DNA of 64,000 nucleotides from Mortierella sp. BCC40632 (taxonomy: Eukaryota > Mortierellomycota > Mortierellomycetes > Mortierellales > Mortierellaceae), in the NCBI GenBank assembly GCA_011634665.1, contig WAEK01000009.1, positions 1,231,501-1,295,500 of the forward strand, written 5' to 3'. Under the pieces are notes generated by a model, which saw nothing but the letters and a program-made list of their open reading frames with translations, was not told the DNA's origin and did no database searches. Each line of letters begins with the position of its first letter. Positions within the stretch are counted from its first letter, which is position 1. Shown piece by piece: positions 34,000 to 47,945 of the stretch. The translations under genes were made by a program, and so were the position numbers.

Positions 34000-36800
34000 A
34001 TGTCACTTGAGGCACGATGAACACATTCAGGCACTGGTGCAGCTATTTGGAAGCGACATCAACTTCATTTACTCATCCACTGGTAGAATTATCGTGATAC
34101 GAAGCTTCAACAACTTGCGATGTTATCAATCAACAATAAAGTTATGCACTACGGTAAATGTTCTATGCTTGGCTGCCTTCTGTGCAATCTTTACAAATAC
34201 CATATACTATACTAAGACTGTCCTAGTTTCGCGTCACTTGATGTAAAATCTTCCTTTTCATTTTTGGTTTTGTTCTCCATTATTCCATCCCCCCTTGAAT
34301 CTGTACTTCAAGTTTTTTCAGGTGCGGGTGCCATGGCCACCATTATCCAAATAACAATTATGCCTGGAGAACAGAGCCATTGGAGAGTCGTGGAATATTT
34401 GAGACGTCGTCGAAGAAGACTATTGGATAGCTGTTAGTCCGCACCCACAGAATCTTCGTCTTCTGATGACTAAAAAGACTACAAAAGGCTCCTCCAAGGG
34501 AGCCTTTGACTGGACCCGTGTTGGCTGCTTCTCTTGGATGAGACTCGTACTTCCACCATTTCCTCAGTTGTCTCGAATAAAAAAAGTCCGCTCAAATGAA
34601 ACTATGATAAACTAAAAAAAACTTGTATTCGACAGAGAATGGGATCAGAAAGAGAGAGAGTAAGGATTGAAAATATATATATAAACCAAAGGGGCTATTT
34701 GCTTCATGACTACCAGGCTGTCTCTGGCCTTGCAAGAACCTGAGGCGCCACCTCGAAATCGAGAAATGTAAGCTCGATCTCGCATCGGAGCAGATTCTCT
34801 TGGTTTATTCATTGATTGACTTTACATTGATCCATGAGGACCAATGCAGCCTCGACTTGTTTTTTGCGATATGGAGAGGTTAGGGGAAATATGGCGGCCA
34901 AAAAGCTGAGTAAGTAGAAATGGCCAAGTATCTGAACAGGTGCCTTCTTGAGTCAGTACTCCACCAACTGAGTCAGATACTTGTGTTGGATGGATGTGGC
35001 CACGGTATCTGGATCAAGGACTTGTCTTTTGGGTCATGCATGCTTAAAGCCCAATCTCAGATTTTTCAGATGATGGTTGAGCGCTTGCCGTTGACCACCA
35101 TTGTCCAGGTAGCATGCGCTAATACAGCCGAATCAGCTCCGTCATTCATGTTGTTCGGCTCATAACGCCACACCAAAGCCCTTACAAAGGTTACAAGTAT
35201 CTTTCCTATTGCTTGGGGTTCATGGACACAGACCATCGGCAAGGACGGCGCTCACCAGGTCTTCCCCCTTTGAGTGCATTGATGGACGTGAGCCATTGCA
35301 TTGTCTCGCCCTGTTCCCCTACTGTACCACCGGTCTCATCGCTATCTTCCCGCGGTTGAAAAAGGTGGAATCATCGGTCTTGAACGTATTGTTGAAGCAA
35401 TGCTTGTAACCGGAAGTCACCATTTCAAAATTCTTTAAGTTGAGATTTACAGCAGAGATCGACAAGAGAACCCACACGCAAAATCCTACACCGCATTTCC
35501 TTTAAGTATTCCAACCGATGGAGCGACTACTCAGTGCAAAGGCGAATCAAAGATCGTCCATACTAATGGCGAATTTAACAACAAGAAACTGGTAATCGGG
35601 ACGAGGAGTTACAATTACTTGGTGACTTCAGGCATTTACAACGGAAGACCACTTGTAGGAACGGGTTGATGTGCCGAGTTTCCAGTCAACCAAGGAACAA
35701 AGATTTACTTCAGGAAGGAAAGTCAGGATATGACTTTACTTGATGGCGACATTTTAGGCCTTGCACAAGTCAGAACGAACTTTAGATAGGTGGTAACCTG
35801 TTCCACATGTTGAGCGGCCCTTAGTGGCTATGCATCGATACTATTAATGCCCATTACTGTCTTCGCTCCCTTCCAGCCTGGAGTGAGGCACAGTCGTGTC
35901 TTCAGAGAACTCTCTGTCAGATCAATGAAGAAAAAAAGGTCAAAATTCAGCCTTTATTTAAAGGACTTGGATGCTCCTCAAACGACAAGCACCACTGACC
36001 CTGCAAAATCACGTGGAAATTGATGAATCTGTTTTCTCAGAACAGGAAACTTGTTGTCACAGGGAATGAACAGATGGAGACACCCCTATCTGAACTTGCG
36101 AACGCCTTTTCGAATACGATCTCTGATAGAAATCCGACGATCGCAAGATGAATTTCGTCTTCGCTGTAATAATTAATGATAACAAGCAAGCCAGCTAAAT
36201 AAAACCGACCGGTCGACAGCAACTAGCGAATAAACAGTGTTAAATCGGCGGCGCTTAAACAGCCTTTGAGCAAGGAGAGATGTATTAAGGCAAAGGGAGA
36301 ATATGGATAGCATGGTGGGAGAATTATGATAGAATGGGGAGAGAAGAGGACTTGTTGGAACAGTGATAGGACAGGTAGAGATATGCTGAGCTAGTGGAAG
36401 ACCAGCGACAGCATGGAGGGAGATTAGCGTCATACTTAGGTGTAGCAGCGAAAGCTTGAATAAGACAGTAACAACGTGGAGAGAGGTCAGTGACAATGAC
36501 GCTAGAAAGGTCTAATGTAGACACGTTGCATTGCAGACGTGAGGGTTAAATTTGCTCCGATTGAACATGTCTGCTTTCATAATTTTTGCTCTTTTCGAGC
36601 ACACGATGTTGGATAGTTAACTAGAGAGATACCTCTATTTGAGACAGACAGGGACATAAATTGAACTAGTCAAGCCTATAGAAGATGGTTATAGACACAT
36701 TCTCCTAAGAGAACTAGTGGCTGGGGATGTGTGTGGTCTTCTTTTAATTTCTGACCGAGAAAAATAAAATAAAGTACTGCCAACGAGACTTTGTCGATCC
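34000..36800. other. Gene-poor stretch with decayed coding traces
   Basis: No intact gene seen. A coding trace at 35519-35788 on + reads openly except for one in-frame TGA at 35668-35670 (CAEFPVNQGTKIYF... after it), and may be the end of a dead gene. 36250-36510 is an A/G-rich degenerate repeat of the same style as 30840-31130. Confidence 0.35.
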
Positions 36801-38641
36801 CTATCTTCTTTTTTGAGTGGAGAAAGGGTGGAGAGGGGGGGGATCCCCGGCCACTAGCTCTCCTTCGATGTTTGGCGACAGGCTCCTTCTGAATTTTGAT
36901 TCAATAATCATATCGGCTATGCCATCGCGCGCAAGTCTTGTAAATTTTGGGCCCTGAAATCCCAGAACTTCTGGACGAGATCTACACTCTCCACAATTCA
37001 TTTCACACCCTGATTCAACGCCATGAAGTGGTTTAGATTGTTGACGGGATCTATAAAAAAATAGGACATAGCAGGTCCGAATCAGCTCCTTCTGACCAGC
37101 ATTGTACAAACTGTGCATTTTCTCTGCATCGCGCTTGTACCTGATATTCCGGACTTAGGCATGGTTTCTCCGCCAATGGTACTAGGGTTTCCGCTGTTTA
37201 TTCTAGTAACTTTACTACTATTGCCGTGGGTCTCTGGATTTTTGGCCATATCCTTGATGTGCTTGCAAATACAGCAACTGGTCCTACTGTCCAATGGCGA
37301 TGACCCCTCTATGTTGATATCAAGGCTGGTGACGAACGACGTTTTCTCAAACCATGATACGACTGACAGCTACTTTCAAGATCGACGAAAACAAACGGAC
37401 ATGGTTCGCTTCTCTATCTCCTAGGGATCGCACCTCCTGATCATTGTCTGACTCGGCGTCTGTGGGCGAGGCCTTGCGACTCGACTCAGGCCTCCATGTT
37501 TTAAGGAACGGGTTAATCGGCTCATGGAATACTAGATAATAGGGTATAAGCACCATAATTTCAATACTATGCGTTAAATTAAAGTCACCAAGGTCCAAAG
37601 CTTCGTCGTGTCATCGCGTTTTGGTTGCATATCCTCTAGTTCGCCTGATGGAGAGTGGCGATGCTTCTGGATGGCTAATAAAGTGTATTAACAAGGCCCC
37701 AAGATACCTATGCATAAATAACGTAGTATATTTGCAGATTCCCTAGATTCTTTGATACCTGGCAAGCTGTTTACCGCAACGCTGACCCAACGAAGGTGAC
37801 AATGATGCGGTGGCGGTAGAGTTCAAACGACTTCATTCTAATATATTATACAATCCAAAAAATCCTCCTAGAAAGGCATTAGATGATTAACAGTGAGCAT
37901 AATCAGGCGCAGAGGGCTCCTGGAAAGTGGCTGAAAGGCGCCCATCCATATAGACTGACAGCTCAAGACTGATCGGCCCCACCCTCACGAACACGTTGGG
38001 AGCAGACTGATTACAAAAAATGAGACGAAAAAAACTGTGCCTGAAACTCAAACACTTTGAGAAGTGAGAGATAGAGTGATCGGAGACTAAATCTTTATTT
38101 CTTTCCACTTCAGTAATTCCTAATGGTCAGACCAAAAGGACACTCAGGGTAAAGTGTCGACCGCGACTTGTAGAGGATAAAAAGCGACAGAGGAAGGACT
38201 CGGCAGCTTGAGGATTAACTGCGACAGGGAATGAACTGTAACAGGGGATGAACTGCAACAGGTGGAGGGACAGTGCCAGCTGGAGGATGTAGCGCTAGCT
38301 GGAGGGATAAGGGGAAGCAAGTAAGCTCTATTAACAGACCCTCTCCCTCATAGGAAATGGGGAAAAAACTATGCAAGTCGCTTGTAGGAGAAATCCCAGG
38401 ATTCAATCTCATCAAAGAAGGGGGGTAGCGCGCCAAGCTTTGCCCTCGTCCTCATTTTACTGTGTTACAACATGTTGCCCACAAGGTCCAACCGCAAAAG
38501 AAGCAACGTGACAATGCCAAGAATGCCAATACCTCATTGCCACATGGGGCTAAAGAGAAGAAACCTCATCTTGGAACAAGCTCATGAGGTCTCCGCCCCT
38601 CTCTTACAATCCATTCTCCATCTCATTCCTCCCTCCCGGCA
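36801..38641. other. Gene-poor stretch before the Hsp70-like gene
   Basis: Short ORFs only. 38215-38320 holds a degenerate repeat of GGGATGAACTGCAACAGGTGG type. The last 150 bases are the likely promoter of the gene at 38642. Confidence 0.35.
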
Positions 38642-40688
38642 ATGATTCTTGCAAGCTATAATCCCGAAGACTACCCAATTGTTGTCGCCATCGACTTTGG
38701 CACCACGTATTCGTAAGTCAAAGAGTCACTGGAGTACCAGCTAAAACCCTTCTGCTCCTTCGTTGTTATCTTATGCCCTCCTGGCCTCTAATTTTTACCA
38801 TATAGGGGGTGTTCATACGTCTATACCCTCGACGAGAAGAAGGAGGTGTACGATGTATCGACCTGGTGAGTTCACATTATTGGCTAGAAAGAAAGAAACG
38901 CGCCTACAGGTCTCCTATCTCTCTCGACTCCTAAACAGGAATCTACGCCATATTTCCTCCTTTTCTCTCTCTCTCTAGGCCAAAGCAACCCGAAAACTAT
39001 TCCAAAACCCCAACCCTCACGCTTTATCAGGCCAAACAAGACAGTAAACCCGTGGCAGTGGCATGGGGCTGGGATGCCAAAGTCATTGGAGAGAAATTTC
39101 TTCCAAATCAAATCCTTTTACGTCAATTCAAGCTTCACCTCGACGAAACCTTTGCCTCGGAGCCAATTCCTTTCCGATCCAATGCAACCCAGGTTATCAC
39201 AGATTACCTAAGACTCTTTCACGAGTATGTGGCCTCCAAAATCTTGTATGGTTTTGGAAAAGATTTTGATCGGTCCAAGTTTCGCTATTGTCTGACCGTG
39301 CCTGCCATGTGGTCGGACAAGGCCAAGAGTACCATGCGACGGGCGGCAATTCAGGCTGGACTCATCAGCGAGATAGACCACCCTAACCGACTTCACTTTG
39401 TCACAGAACCGGAAGCAGCCGCCCTTTACTGTCAATTGAAATGCGATCAATTCAATTTGGGTCATCAGGATCGATTCATGATATGTGACGCTGGAGGAGG
39501 TACCGTTGACTTGATTGTCTATGAAATAGAGGAATCGAGCCAAGGCAGGACCCTTTCGGAGGTGACTAAAGGACAAGGAGCTTCCTGTGGGTCCGTCTTC
39601 ATCGACCAACGATTCGAGTCTCTGATCTTGGAAAAGTTTTCAAGTCAAAACGTAATCCTTTCCTCCAAGGCCAAGGTCAAGATCATGGAAAGATTCATTA
39701 CCTCGGTCAAACCCATCTTTGGTCAAGAATCTAATCATTATATCGACATTCCACGCGATAATTGTTTCAATGCCCTTGAGGACGAATCTGCTATCGGGAT
39801 GGAAGACGGTGTGATGGAGTTTTCATTTGAGGAACTGGAGAAAAAAGTGTTCAAGCCAGTGGTGAATGAGACACTTGCTCTGATTGAACAACAACTTCAA
39901 AATGCAAAGGAGTGTTCCGCCATCTTTCTCGTTGGCGGCTTTGGATCATCGGAATACCTTCGGTCATGTGTCGTTCAAAGGTTCCAGGGTTCTGTCAAAA
40001 ACATCTATGTACCACCCCGTCCAGAGATGGCTGTGGTTCGAGGAGCAGCCTATGCTGGCTTGAATCCCAAGTATGTGACGGCACGCATTTCTCGTCGACA
40101 TTACGGAATCGGTACCATTAAGAAATTTCGGGAAGGCATTGATTCCCCAAGTCGCTTGAAACTCGGTTTAGAAGGCGAAAGGATATGTACTCGCTTCCAC
40201 AGCTTGGTATTGAAAGGTCAAAAGCTAAAGCTGGACCAGTCCATCACGGTTCCCCTTACAGCAGAAAAATCGCACAAGGACACCAAGTTTGCTATGTTTA
40301 TCTATTCTTATAGTGGAGACGATGGGGTCCCGGACTATTTTGACCAAGCCGGTGTTGTCCGGCTAGGGTCTGTCACGGTTCAAAGCCCCTTCAAAGAAAC
40401 AGATGCTGTTGGAAGCAAGGTAGAGTGTCCCTTCCTCCCCCCTTCTCTCCTCCTTCCACCTCTGGTGATATATTGCTAATCATGTTGCATGGCTTAAGAA
40501 GAGGGTTTTGATGTTGTTTGGTATCTCTTTTCTTTTCACTCATCGATCCTCTACATCAACATGTCACCATTTAGATTCGATACAGCTGCATATTACGCTT
40601 TGGTTCAAACGAGATCCAAATTGAAGCGAGTCGACCGGGAGAACAGTACTCTACATGTGTGGCCTTTGAGGCGGAGGATGTTTATTAA
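38642..40688 (+). CDS. Hsp70-12A/B-like ATPase domain protein, 561 residues
   Basis: Four exons: 38642-38712, 38806-38865, 38979-40419, 40575-40688, all phases consistent. Actin/Hsp70-fold signatures: phosphate-1 loop AIDFGTTYSG (residues 16-25, split by intron 1), phosphate-2 loop CDAGGGTVDL (about 39486), adenosine loop FLVGGFGSSEYL (about 39931). There is no canonical substrate-binding domain with a lid, as in the divergent HSPA12A/B group, which is expanded in many fungi. Cytosolic; the client is unknown. The first exon is short, but it carries the nucleotide loop and so fixes the start. Confidence 0.88.
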
Positions 40689-40689
40689 G

Positions 40690-40902
40690 CAAGACTGAGC
40701 GTTATAGATATCTATAGACATGCGACACTGGAGAATACACTCACTCATCCCAGTCAAAATAGAAGAGAAAGTAAATATCAAAGGATGTGCGGATCAAAAT
40801 AGGTGTCGCAATGTTCTTCTATCCCTCTTACCTCACTCCCCCACTTTACCTTTTTCCCCACAACAGGTGCATAGCCAACCTGTGTTTGGCGAGAGCTTTA
40901 TC

Positions 40903-40938
<36 letters not shown>

Positions 40939-41227
40939 AAAGACCCCGAGAGAATGGGGAAAGCGTGAATGCTGTCAATCTCTTTCCTGTTATTCGTGTA
41001 GAGCAGAGTCTATCAGTATCGTAACGACATGATTAATTCGGTTCACGCAACATTTGTGTTTTTGCTCTGAGCTAGAGTCGTTTTATTACAAGAGATTCTA
41101 ATAGTACAATGGGAGAGGGAGAGAGAAGCTGATAGGAAGAAAGGATTTCATAGGTGTCATGAGCATAAGAGCTGGGTAGGGGGGGGGACATGCGTAGTCT
41201 CAAGAGGAGAGGGTGACGCCAAGTCTT
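40690..41227. other. Convergent 3' region
   Basis: Space between the stops of the Hsp70-like (+) and LITAF (-) genes. Contains an A run of about 30 at 40904-40934. Nothing coding seen. Confidence 0.4.
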
Positions 41228-41968
41228 TTAGTGATGGTGTCTATTGGGCTTCACTGGAAAAGTCTTTTCCTTGATTCTACTATAGAGGCCAATATCCTCA
41301 TGACAGGATGGACAAGAGTGCATAATATCCTTGCAAGAGGTTAGGCACAGAGGGAGTAAGCAACATCCGCAAGAGGTGACTCCTGCCAAGAGTAGACCGA
41401 GAACTCCAAGATATGTGCAGGATCCTATAAGGATGGAAGAAGAAGAAAAGATATAAATAGTTAGGTCGCTGGTCTATCTTTGGTTTTGACTTGGACCGTG
41501 CTTCAAGGGTGCTGATGAGTGATGTAACTTACCATTCTCGGGTGTAGTCTCGGTCAGGACGAGGAAATGACAGTGTTGACAGACAACGACACCTGGTTTA
41601 CTCTTGAGTTCCTCAACACGGGTAGGAGGGCTCATGAGGATAAGAGGAGAGGCCATACAGTGCGAATCCTGTGCTTGGCGCTGCTGCTGTTGCTGTTGTT
41701 GGTAGTGTTGATAGTGAGGCATGGGAGGTGGCGGCTTGGAAAGGTCGGTTGGTTGAGGATACAGTGGCTGAGGCTCATCTGAACCATGGGGATGCAGCTG
41801 GGGGTAGAGGCCGGTCGAGGCAGCAGCAGGCAGGTGTGGCGAGGAGGCAGCGGTGGAAGGGGTGTATGGTGGGGGCTGGAAACCCTGAGTGAGCGTGGTT
41901 GGCTGATAGACATGCTGGTCAGGGTCAGCGGCAGGGATGCGCGAGTAGTTGCCTTTGCTGTCGGACAT
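41228..41968 (-). CDS. LITAF-domain protein, 210 residues
   Basis: Exon 1 41968-41533, exon 2 41424-41228 (GTAAGT...ATAG). The N-terminal 110 residues are Pro/Gln/Tyr-rich with PPPY-type motifs (PQPPPYTPS region) and a CAG-like Gln run. The C-terminal LITAF (SIMPLE-like) domain has the first zinc knuckle CQHC, then a hydrophobic membrane-inserting stretch around YLGVLGLLLAGVTSCGCC, then the second knuckle HSCPSC and a conserved GLY end. Known: LITAF proteins sit on late endosome or lysosome membranes as monotopic proteins and bind Nedd4-type E3 ligases through PPxY. Both zinc knuckles are intact. The size is usual for fungal members. Confidence 0.9.
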
Positions 41969-41989
41969 GGCTGTGTAACTGCGAGTTTG

Positions 41990-44563
41990 AGTGAGAGAGA
42001 GAGAAAAAGAGAGTTGTGATGAGAGTTGGTGATCAGAGAGTAGGAGAGCAGAGACCTTTTATATTTCTTTTAAACTCCAGAGAGGCGGTCTCCTGTGCAA
42101 TGCCAAGAAAAGAAAAAGGAAAAACCCCCCAAATCGACTTTGCCCTTCACCTCTCTCTCCTCTGTGACGGGCTCTTTGAGCTCTTGGCAGCTCCTCTTTC
42201 TTCCTGGCAAACAACTGATCGAAATGGCAATCAGGGCTAGAGCATTCTCTCTCTCTCTCCACCATCTACGTACTGCCCGCAGTCGTCCTAAACGACCCTA
42301 TCCCCGCAATCCACATGCCTTAATCGGAAATAAGCTGAGGGAGGCTGAGAAGAACAGGCTACTTGGTATGTGGACACTACTAGTGCGTCAAAGAACCCCT
42401 CCCAGCCCCAGGATCACTCCAACAGTCATTCTCAGTCTACCTCCACCCCTCACAGTCTACCAGTCGCCAGGTTTAGTCCGTGCCAAGTGACTCCCTGCAA
42501 GTCTGGCCGTTGTCCGCTTTGGGTAAAGTCTACAGCGTGGCATTGTTGCTCGAGCTACATATATTTTTTTTTTCTTAGAATGTTCTCATACACATAACTC
42601 ATTCCCCATCCTCCATTCCCAACACCCCGCCCATTGCTTCAGCACTTGCCAAAGACCACCCGAAACGGTTATCCGCCTACTAGCTACTAGCTACGCCTGT
42701 TACCTACAAGTCTCCACTTGGGAAGGCGTCCATCGTTGCCTAGTGTTCATAAAAGCAACTACTGGCTTGAGAGAAGGTGTAACAGCCACTACAGTGGCAA
42801 CAAGATATCAGAACTAAGATTACAGAATAACCATGCAATGACACCTGCACTTCAGAAAGCAGGTAAGCACATTTATGCGCGTGTCTTGGACATCATGATT
42901 TGTCTTTGGTTTGACCTGGTATCTGGACCCTTCAGGATTGAATAGACAAAAGTCCTTCGAACACGTCTTCCCAAACATTTTAAGGTTACACTTGAACTGC
43001 GCTCGATAGAAGATATAGATTTCGTGTAGATATCCCAACTAACCATTGGTGTTTTTTTTTGTTGTTGTTGTTTTCGTAAGTGCTGTTGACGAGAAGGGAT
43101 AGAATTTTTCAATGCCACAACAGCCTTGAGATCTGCAACAATATGATCACTGTGGAAACAAACGCATGTCCACTCTGATCAAAAGTCGATCGTACTGACA
43201 GGACTTGTTGCAGGCCAAGCGCCTTGGCACCCATTATCAAGACACATCTACCAATCCTCTGCAAAGTCCAATGCAGATGGAGCGCAGTCCAGGAGGTCGA
43301 CCTTGCCCAGTCATGAAGGCAAGGCTCTTCCAACCTATTGCTAGATATTCAAGTGAAGGTTCCTCACCAGCTGGGATGGATAGCGCAAAGGTGACCACAA
43401 GAGTCAACGGGAAGAGATCAACTTTAGTGCAGCTTTATGATCTCAAGGCAAGTATCTCCACATTCTCCGGGAAAGCCCCACTTCGCATTTTGAAATTGAA
43501 AGCTTTTTGTGTCGGCAAGACGCATCCATTCCTGGAACTACTTGGTGCTTCATTGTTTAAGGTCTTCCCTTCAAAATTTGTATCTCACACAAGGATCTCT
43601 TTGCGTGGATTGTTGGTTACTAAAGAATGCGACAAACCTTTGCCTTACACAAGAGTGGCTATGGAAAAGCTACGGAGAGCGCTAACAGGAATCGAAGACA
43701 ATATATCGGCCACTTCCTGGCTAGAAGCACAGGGAGGTAGACCTTCGCAGACTGATGAGATTGTAGATCGTCAGTCTCTGGTCGATGGCAAAGCATTGTA
43801 ATAGAAGGATGGATAATGGATCAGCAAGTATGCTTTGCATGGCACCTCTTGATCCCTCACTCTTCCATAGCTCAACACTTTTGTAGTTGTATTCAAAGGA
43901 GAAGGGGGCAAGGACTAAGATTAGGTGATCATCATATCCTCGATGGCTAGCCTTCATCTCCGAGCTCAAGTCTCTGATCCTCCTACCTGAGCTCGGCCTC
44001 CCATCAAAGTCTGTTCTGCTGGCCTTGTTCATCCGGCTCGAGGCTGTTCAAGGCGCTCAAACCTAACCTAGTGGTTGTATAAGCTAATAAGACTTTGTGA
44101 AAAACGACTTTTACTGAGGAACAAAGTTTGATCTGCTGCGCTCCGGAGCTGGTTTCAATGCGATCCCACTGTCTTTCTGGAGCCAGGAGGATCGCGAAGC
44201 ACAAACGCTAGATTCTGCTCAGCCCTTCTTCTGATCCGCTAAACATTCCAAGCCACACGCACCCTTTTTTTTTTTTTTTTTTTTTTTTGTCTTCCAGTTT
44301 GCAGTAGGGAGGTCTGGGGTCCCACTCCTTAACGGTCCATTTCTTTTGGTCTTGGACTTTCATCTTTCTCGAACATCTCTCCAACCATCCCTTTGTTCTT
44401 CCATTTTCACTAAATTGCAAGCCTGCACCTCATAGAAACGGTACCACTCCAGCTTCTCTCTCATTATTTCATTCCCTCCAACCTCAACAAACGCCCATCC
44501 CATTCTCAAAAAAAAGAAAAAAGAAAAAAGAACAGAAAAAAGAAAAAAGAAAACGACAGACCA
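41990..44563. other. Long intergenic stretch between LITAF and mex67
   Basis: No convincing gene. A 198-codon open frame on + at 43205-43801 and shorter ones around 42700-42950 have no recognisable domain; the former has even amino-acid use and could be a real orphan, but it lacks supporting signals. A T run at 44264-44288 is present. Confidence 0.35.
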
Positions 44564-45147
44564 ATGTTTGGCAGGAACGCATCAACGGGAGTCTCAGGAA
44601 ACGAGCAGTCCGGACTCTTCACTGCAGCCGGACGGGATCGTCTTGGACCCGATGGCGCCAATGGTGGTGGTCGCAGTGGTGGTGGCGGCCGTAATGGAGG
44701 AGGACCCGTTCGTGACAGTGGCCGAAGGAGAGGAGGCGGCCCCAGCGGCGGAAGGAGACCAGGCGGACCTCGTGGCACATCTTCTGTCTTGCCAGACGTC
44801 AGACGCGTACGCTCTTCTGATCAAGACGGTGATATGGATATGGGAGGAGAGAAAAAGAAGAACTTGTAAGTTAACTTGTGTGAAAAATGCCTTGCCCCTT
44901 CCTCCCTACACCCCAGTACTTTCTACCTGTCAGGGTTTGACGTTTGTAGCTTTTCTGTATACTATCCTGTAATATATGTGCTTTTCTACTATCCGGTTGT
45001 TACTGGGGATTATGGCCCGTGGAAAGGAAAATGTGTTGGATTGCTTTTATGGGTTAGGTGTTGTAAAGTAGAGAGTAGTCAAGGGCGAGATATGCTTCGT
45101 CTTTGAATCTTTCTGAAGCAAAAGTGAAAAATCAAAGGCATCCTGGG

Positions 45148-45184
<37 letters not shown>

Positions 45185-47945
45185 GAGATCTGTTATTGAA
45201 ACTAACTCAAACGACCACACTCCTTTCTCTAACTCTTAACCCAATTATCATAGTTCACCATACCAACGTCCTGGACGTGGCGCTCGATCTTCAGCAACTT
45301 CTTCTGGCACAACCTCATCAGGGAACTTTGTGGTTTTTGTAAGGCGAAAGGAGGCATCGTGGGCTCTGAAATACCAACGAGTGGCATGCAATGTCTCTAG
45401 GATTTATAAGCACCGTTATTTAGTCGACTCTATTACTCTCTACGCTAAACTGGATGATCAAACATTCAACGAACATTAGGTTACAGGACCTGGCATTGGC
45501 ACAGATCCATCGTTGTTCGATTTCCTTAATCGCAAAACTTCGCCAGTGAAACTCAATGTCTCCAATGTATGTTAATCCAGCGTGTCGCCGTCCGTCAGCC
45601 CAATAATATGAGTTGGTCAAGCTTTGCTCGAAATTCACAGAAATGAATCCTGACTTTTGATCCCCCATCTAGAAACGACCAGGTTCCGATGGGAGCACGA
45701 TATCGTTCGAAGTCCCAACTGTAACACAAGCAAAAGCGTTGAAAGCTCTTAGCGGGATCAGATACAAGCAAAAGAAGGTTGGTTAAGGATTCATACCAGA
45801 GGTTTTTTTTTTTTTTTTTCTAGATTTTTTACAAGATCGTTTCTTGGATATCTTTCGCACTGTTTGGTCTCGCTCACTGTTTAACCGCGAGGTTCCTCGA
45901 TCTGACTTTGGCCCTTTAGATAATTATCAAGACAACTGGCGACATCTCTGCAATGGAAGATTCTTCAGAGCCAGCATCTAGATCGCCACTATCTTCATCA
46001 TCAGGAACCATTGATACCATACGCACGTTTATCCGGTCTCGCTACAGCAATGGGTTCTTGAATCTCGAAAACATGGCCTCTGATGAAATCCTGCGAGCTG
46101 CATCTATTTCTCCACCAGGTCGCAGAAGTGGGCGTAGTGATGTTGGAGCTGTGATGATGAAGGTTGCTGCAGAGCTCTTTCCTGAGGTACACTCACCAAC
46201 GATTATTAGGATGATCCTGAGGAAATAGAGGGCAGAGCAAACTGTTTTTTATTTATATTTTTGTGTGTACTTTTATTGTCACCTAACGCACCATTATTTT
46301 CTTACTAGACGACAACCATTTCGTTCGACTCGAACAGCCTGCGATCACTCCAAGCTATATCGGCTGTAGCCCAGTTTTTCCCCAATGTCCAAAACTTGTC
46401 CTTCAAGAACAACGATATCCGTGATTACAAAGACTTGGAGTATATCAGTGGCAACAAAAAGCTTCCCAACCTTCGTGAGCTCATCTTGTTGGATAACCCT
46501 CTCAGAGATCGCATCGTTTCCAAGGACAAGGATGATATATCGTACAGGAGTATGATCACAAAGCTTTTCCCCTCGATCCAAATGCTTGACCTGACACCTG
46601 TTGCGCCCAAGATCTCGTTTGGACTGGGTGATATTGTCAAGGAAGCGATCGAGAAGCCAGCACTACCTGCTCCGATCCGAGGCAACTTTTTCGATAGTCC
46701 AGGAACACAATCCATGGCCTTTGAGTTCTTGACAAGGTGAGGGTTTTATTCCTATACATATACTTTCCTTGAGATATACAGTAGGTGAGAAAATATCTAT
46801 TACTGAAGGCTAACCCCATTGTTCATTACTATGGGAAACACAGTTACTTTAAGTTATTTGATACGAATAGGAGTGCATTGGAGCACATGTATGACAACGG
46901 CGCCACTTTTTCTTATACAACCATGGTCAACATCTCGCCTCTCCAAAAGAGCTTGGGCAAACCTGGAGACAATTGGAACGAATACAAACTCTCTCGGAAT
47001 CTCAATCGACTCGGAGATTTGACACAGCGCACCAACCGTATCCATGTCGGAAACTCTTCCATTGTGAAACATGGCTTGATCCCTTTTCCGGGCACAAGAC
47101 ACGACCTAAGCGATGGCACCAAGTTCTGCGTGGATGCTTGGCAAACAGGCGGATTATTGCCAGCAATCTGCATTTATATTATGGTCCATGGAGAATTTGA
47201 ACAAGTCAGCAGCAGTCGATCATTGCGCAAATCGTTTGACCGCTCGTTTGTCATTGCCCCTGCTCCACCCAACTCCCAGTAAGTGAAACGCTTCATAACG
47301 GTGTGATCAAGGTTAATAGTACAAACTTTTAGTTGATACAAAGGAAAGCGTTTATTCAAATGATATCTTGATTATTATTGAAACCATGTCATCTTAGGGC
47401 TGCTCTTCATGGATGGAAGTGCTTGATCATCTCTGACCAGCTTACAATCCGACAATACAATGGATCTGAAGCATGGAAGCCTGAGCCTGAGGCTACGGCT
47501 TCATCAAGTGCCCCAGTCGCTCCTGTTACACCTATCCCTGGCGCTCTACCATCAACAGCAGCTGCACCTGTACCTGTAGCAAATCCAGCACCTGTCGCAA
47601 ATGCAGGACCAGCTGTCCAACAAACACCCATGCCAGGCATTGTAAGTTTATCTGAAGATTGCTCGGGGGATGGGAGATAATACCCTTTTTTAAACATTTG
47701 CTAAGAAAGAGTGGCATTCTGTTGCTGACAATTTACTCCGCATTGATTTCCACAAACCTATATAGTCGCCAGAACAGCACGCCAAGGCTATCGAACTCCA
47801 AGGTCGCACAGGATTAACCTATCCATATGCGGTCCAATGTCTTTCTGCTGTCGGATGGGACATTCAAGCAGGCATCACTCTTGTAGAACAAGAACGAGCC
47901 AATATCCCTGCCGATGCTTGGCAACAACCACCAGCTCAGTTCTGA
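44564..47945 (+). CDS. mex67: mRNA export receptor Mex67 / NXF1-like, 710 residues
   Basis: Nine exons: 44564-44865, 45254-45338, 45480-45566, 45673-45777, 45920-46186, 46309-46736, 46844-47278, 47398-47641, 47766-47945; every junction keeps frame. Domains: RGG/Gly-rich N-terminus (1-75), which should bind RNA or adaptors; a small RRM-like module ending SGIRYKQKK (130-195); leucine-rich repeats (NLSFKNNDI, LPNLRELILLDNP; about 290-390); NTF2-like domain (SYFKLFDTNRSALE to IMVHGEFEQ), the Mtr2/p15 partner surface; Pro/Ala/Val linker; TAP-C/UBA-like end (GLTYPYAVQCLSAVGWD) that binds FG nucleoporins. Essential mRNA export at the nuclear pore. Intron 4 uses the weaker donor GTTGGT. The start is preceded by an A-rich leader. 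Confidence 0.93.

Noticed and set aside
43205..43801. 198-codon open frame on +
   Set aside because: Not promoted to a confident gene: no domain, no clear splice partner and no conserved context. Kept only as a note in the intergenic entry.
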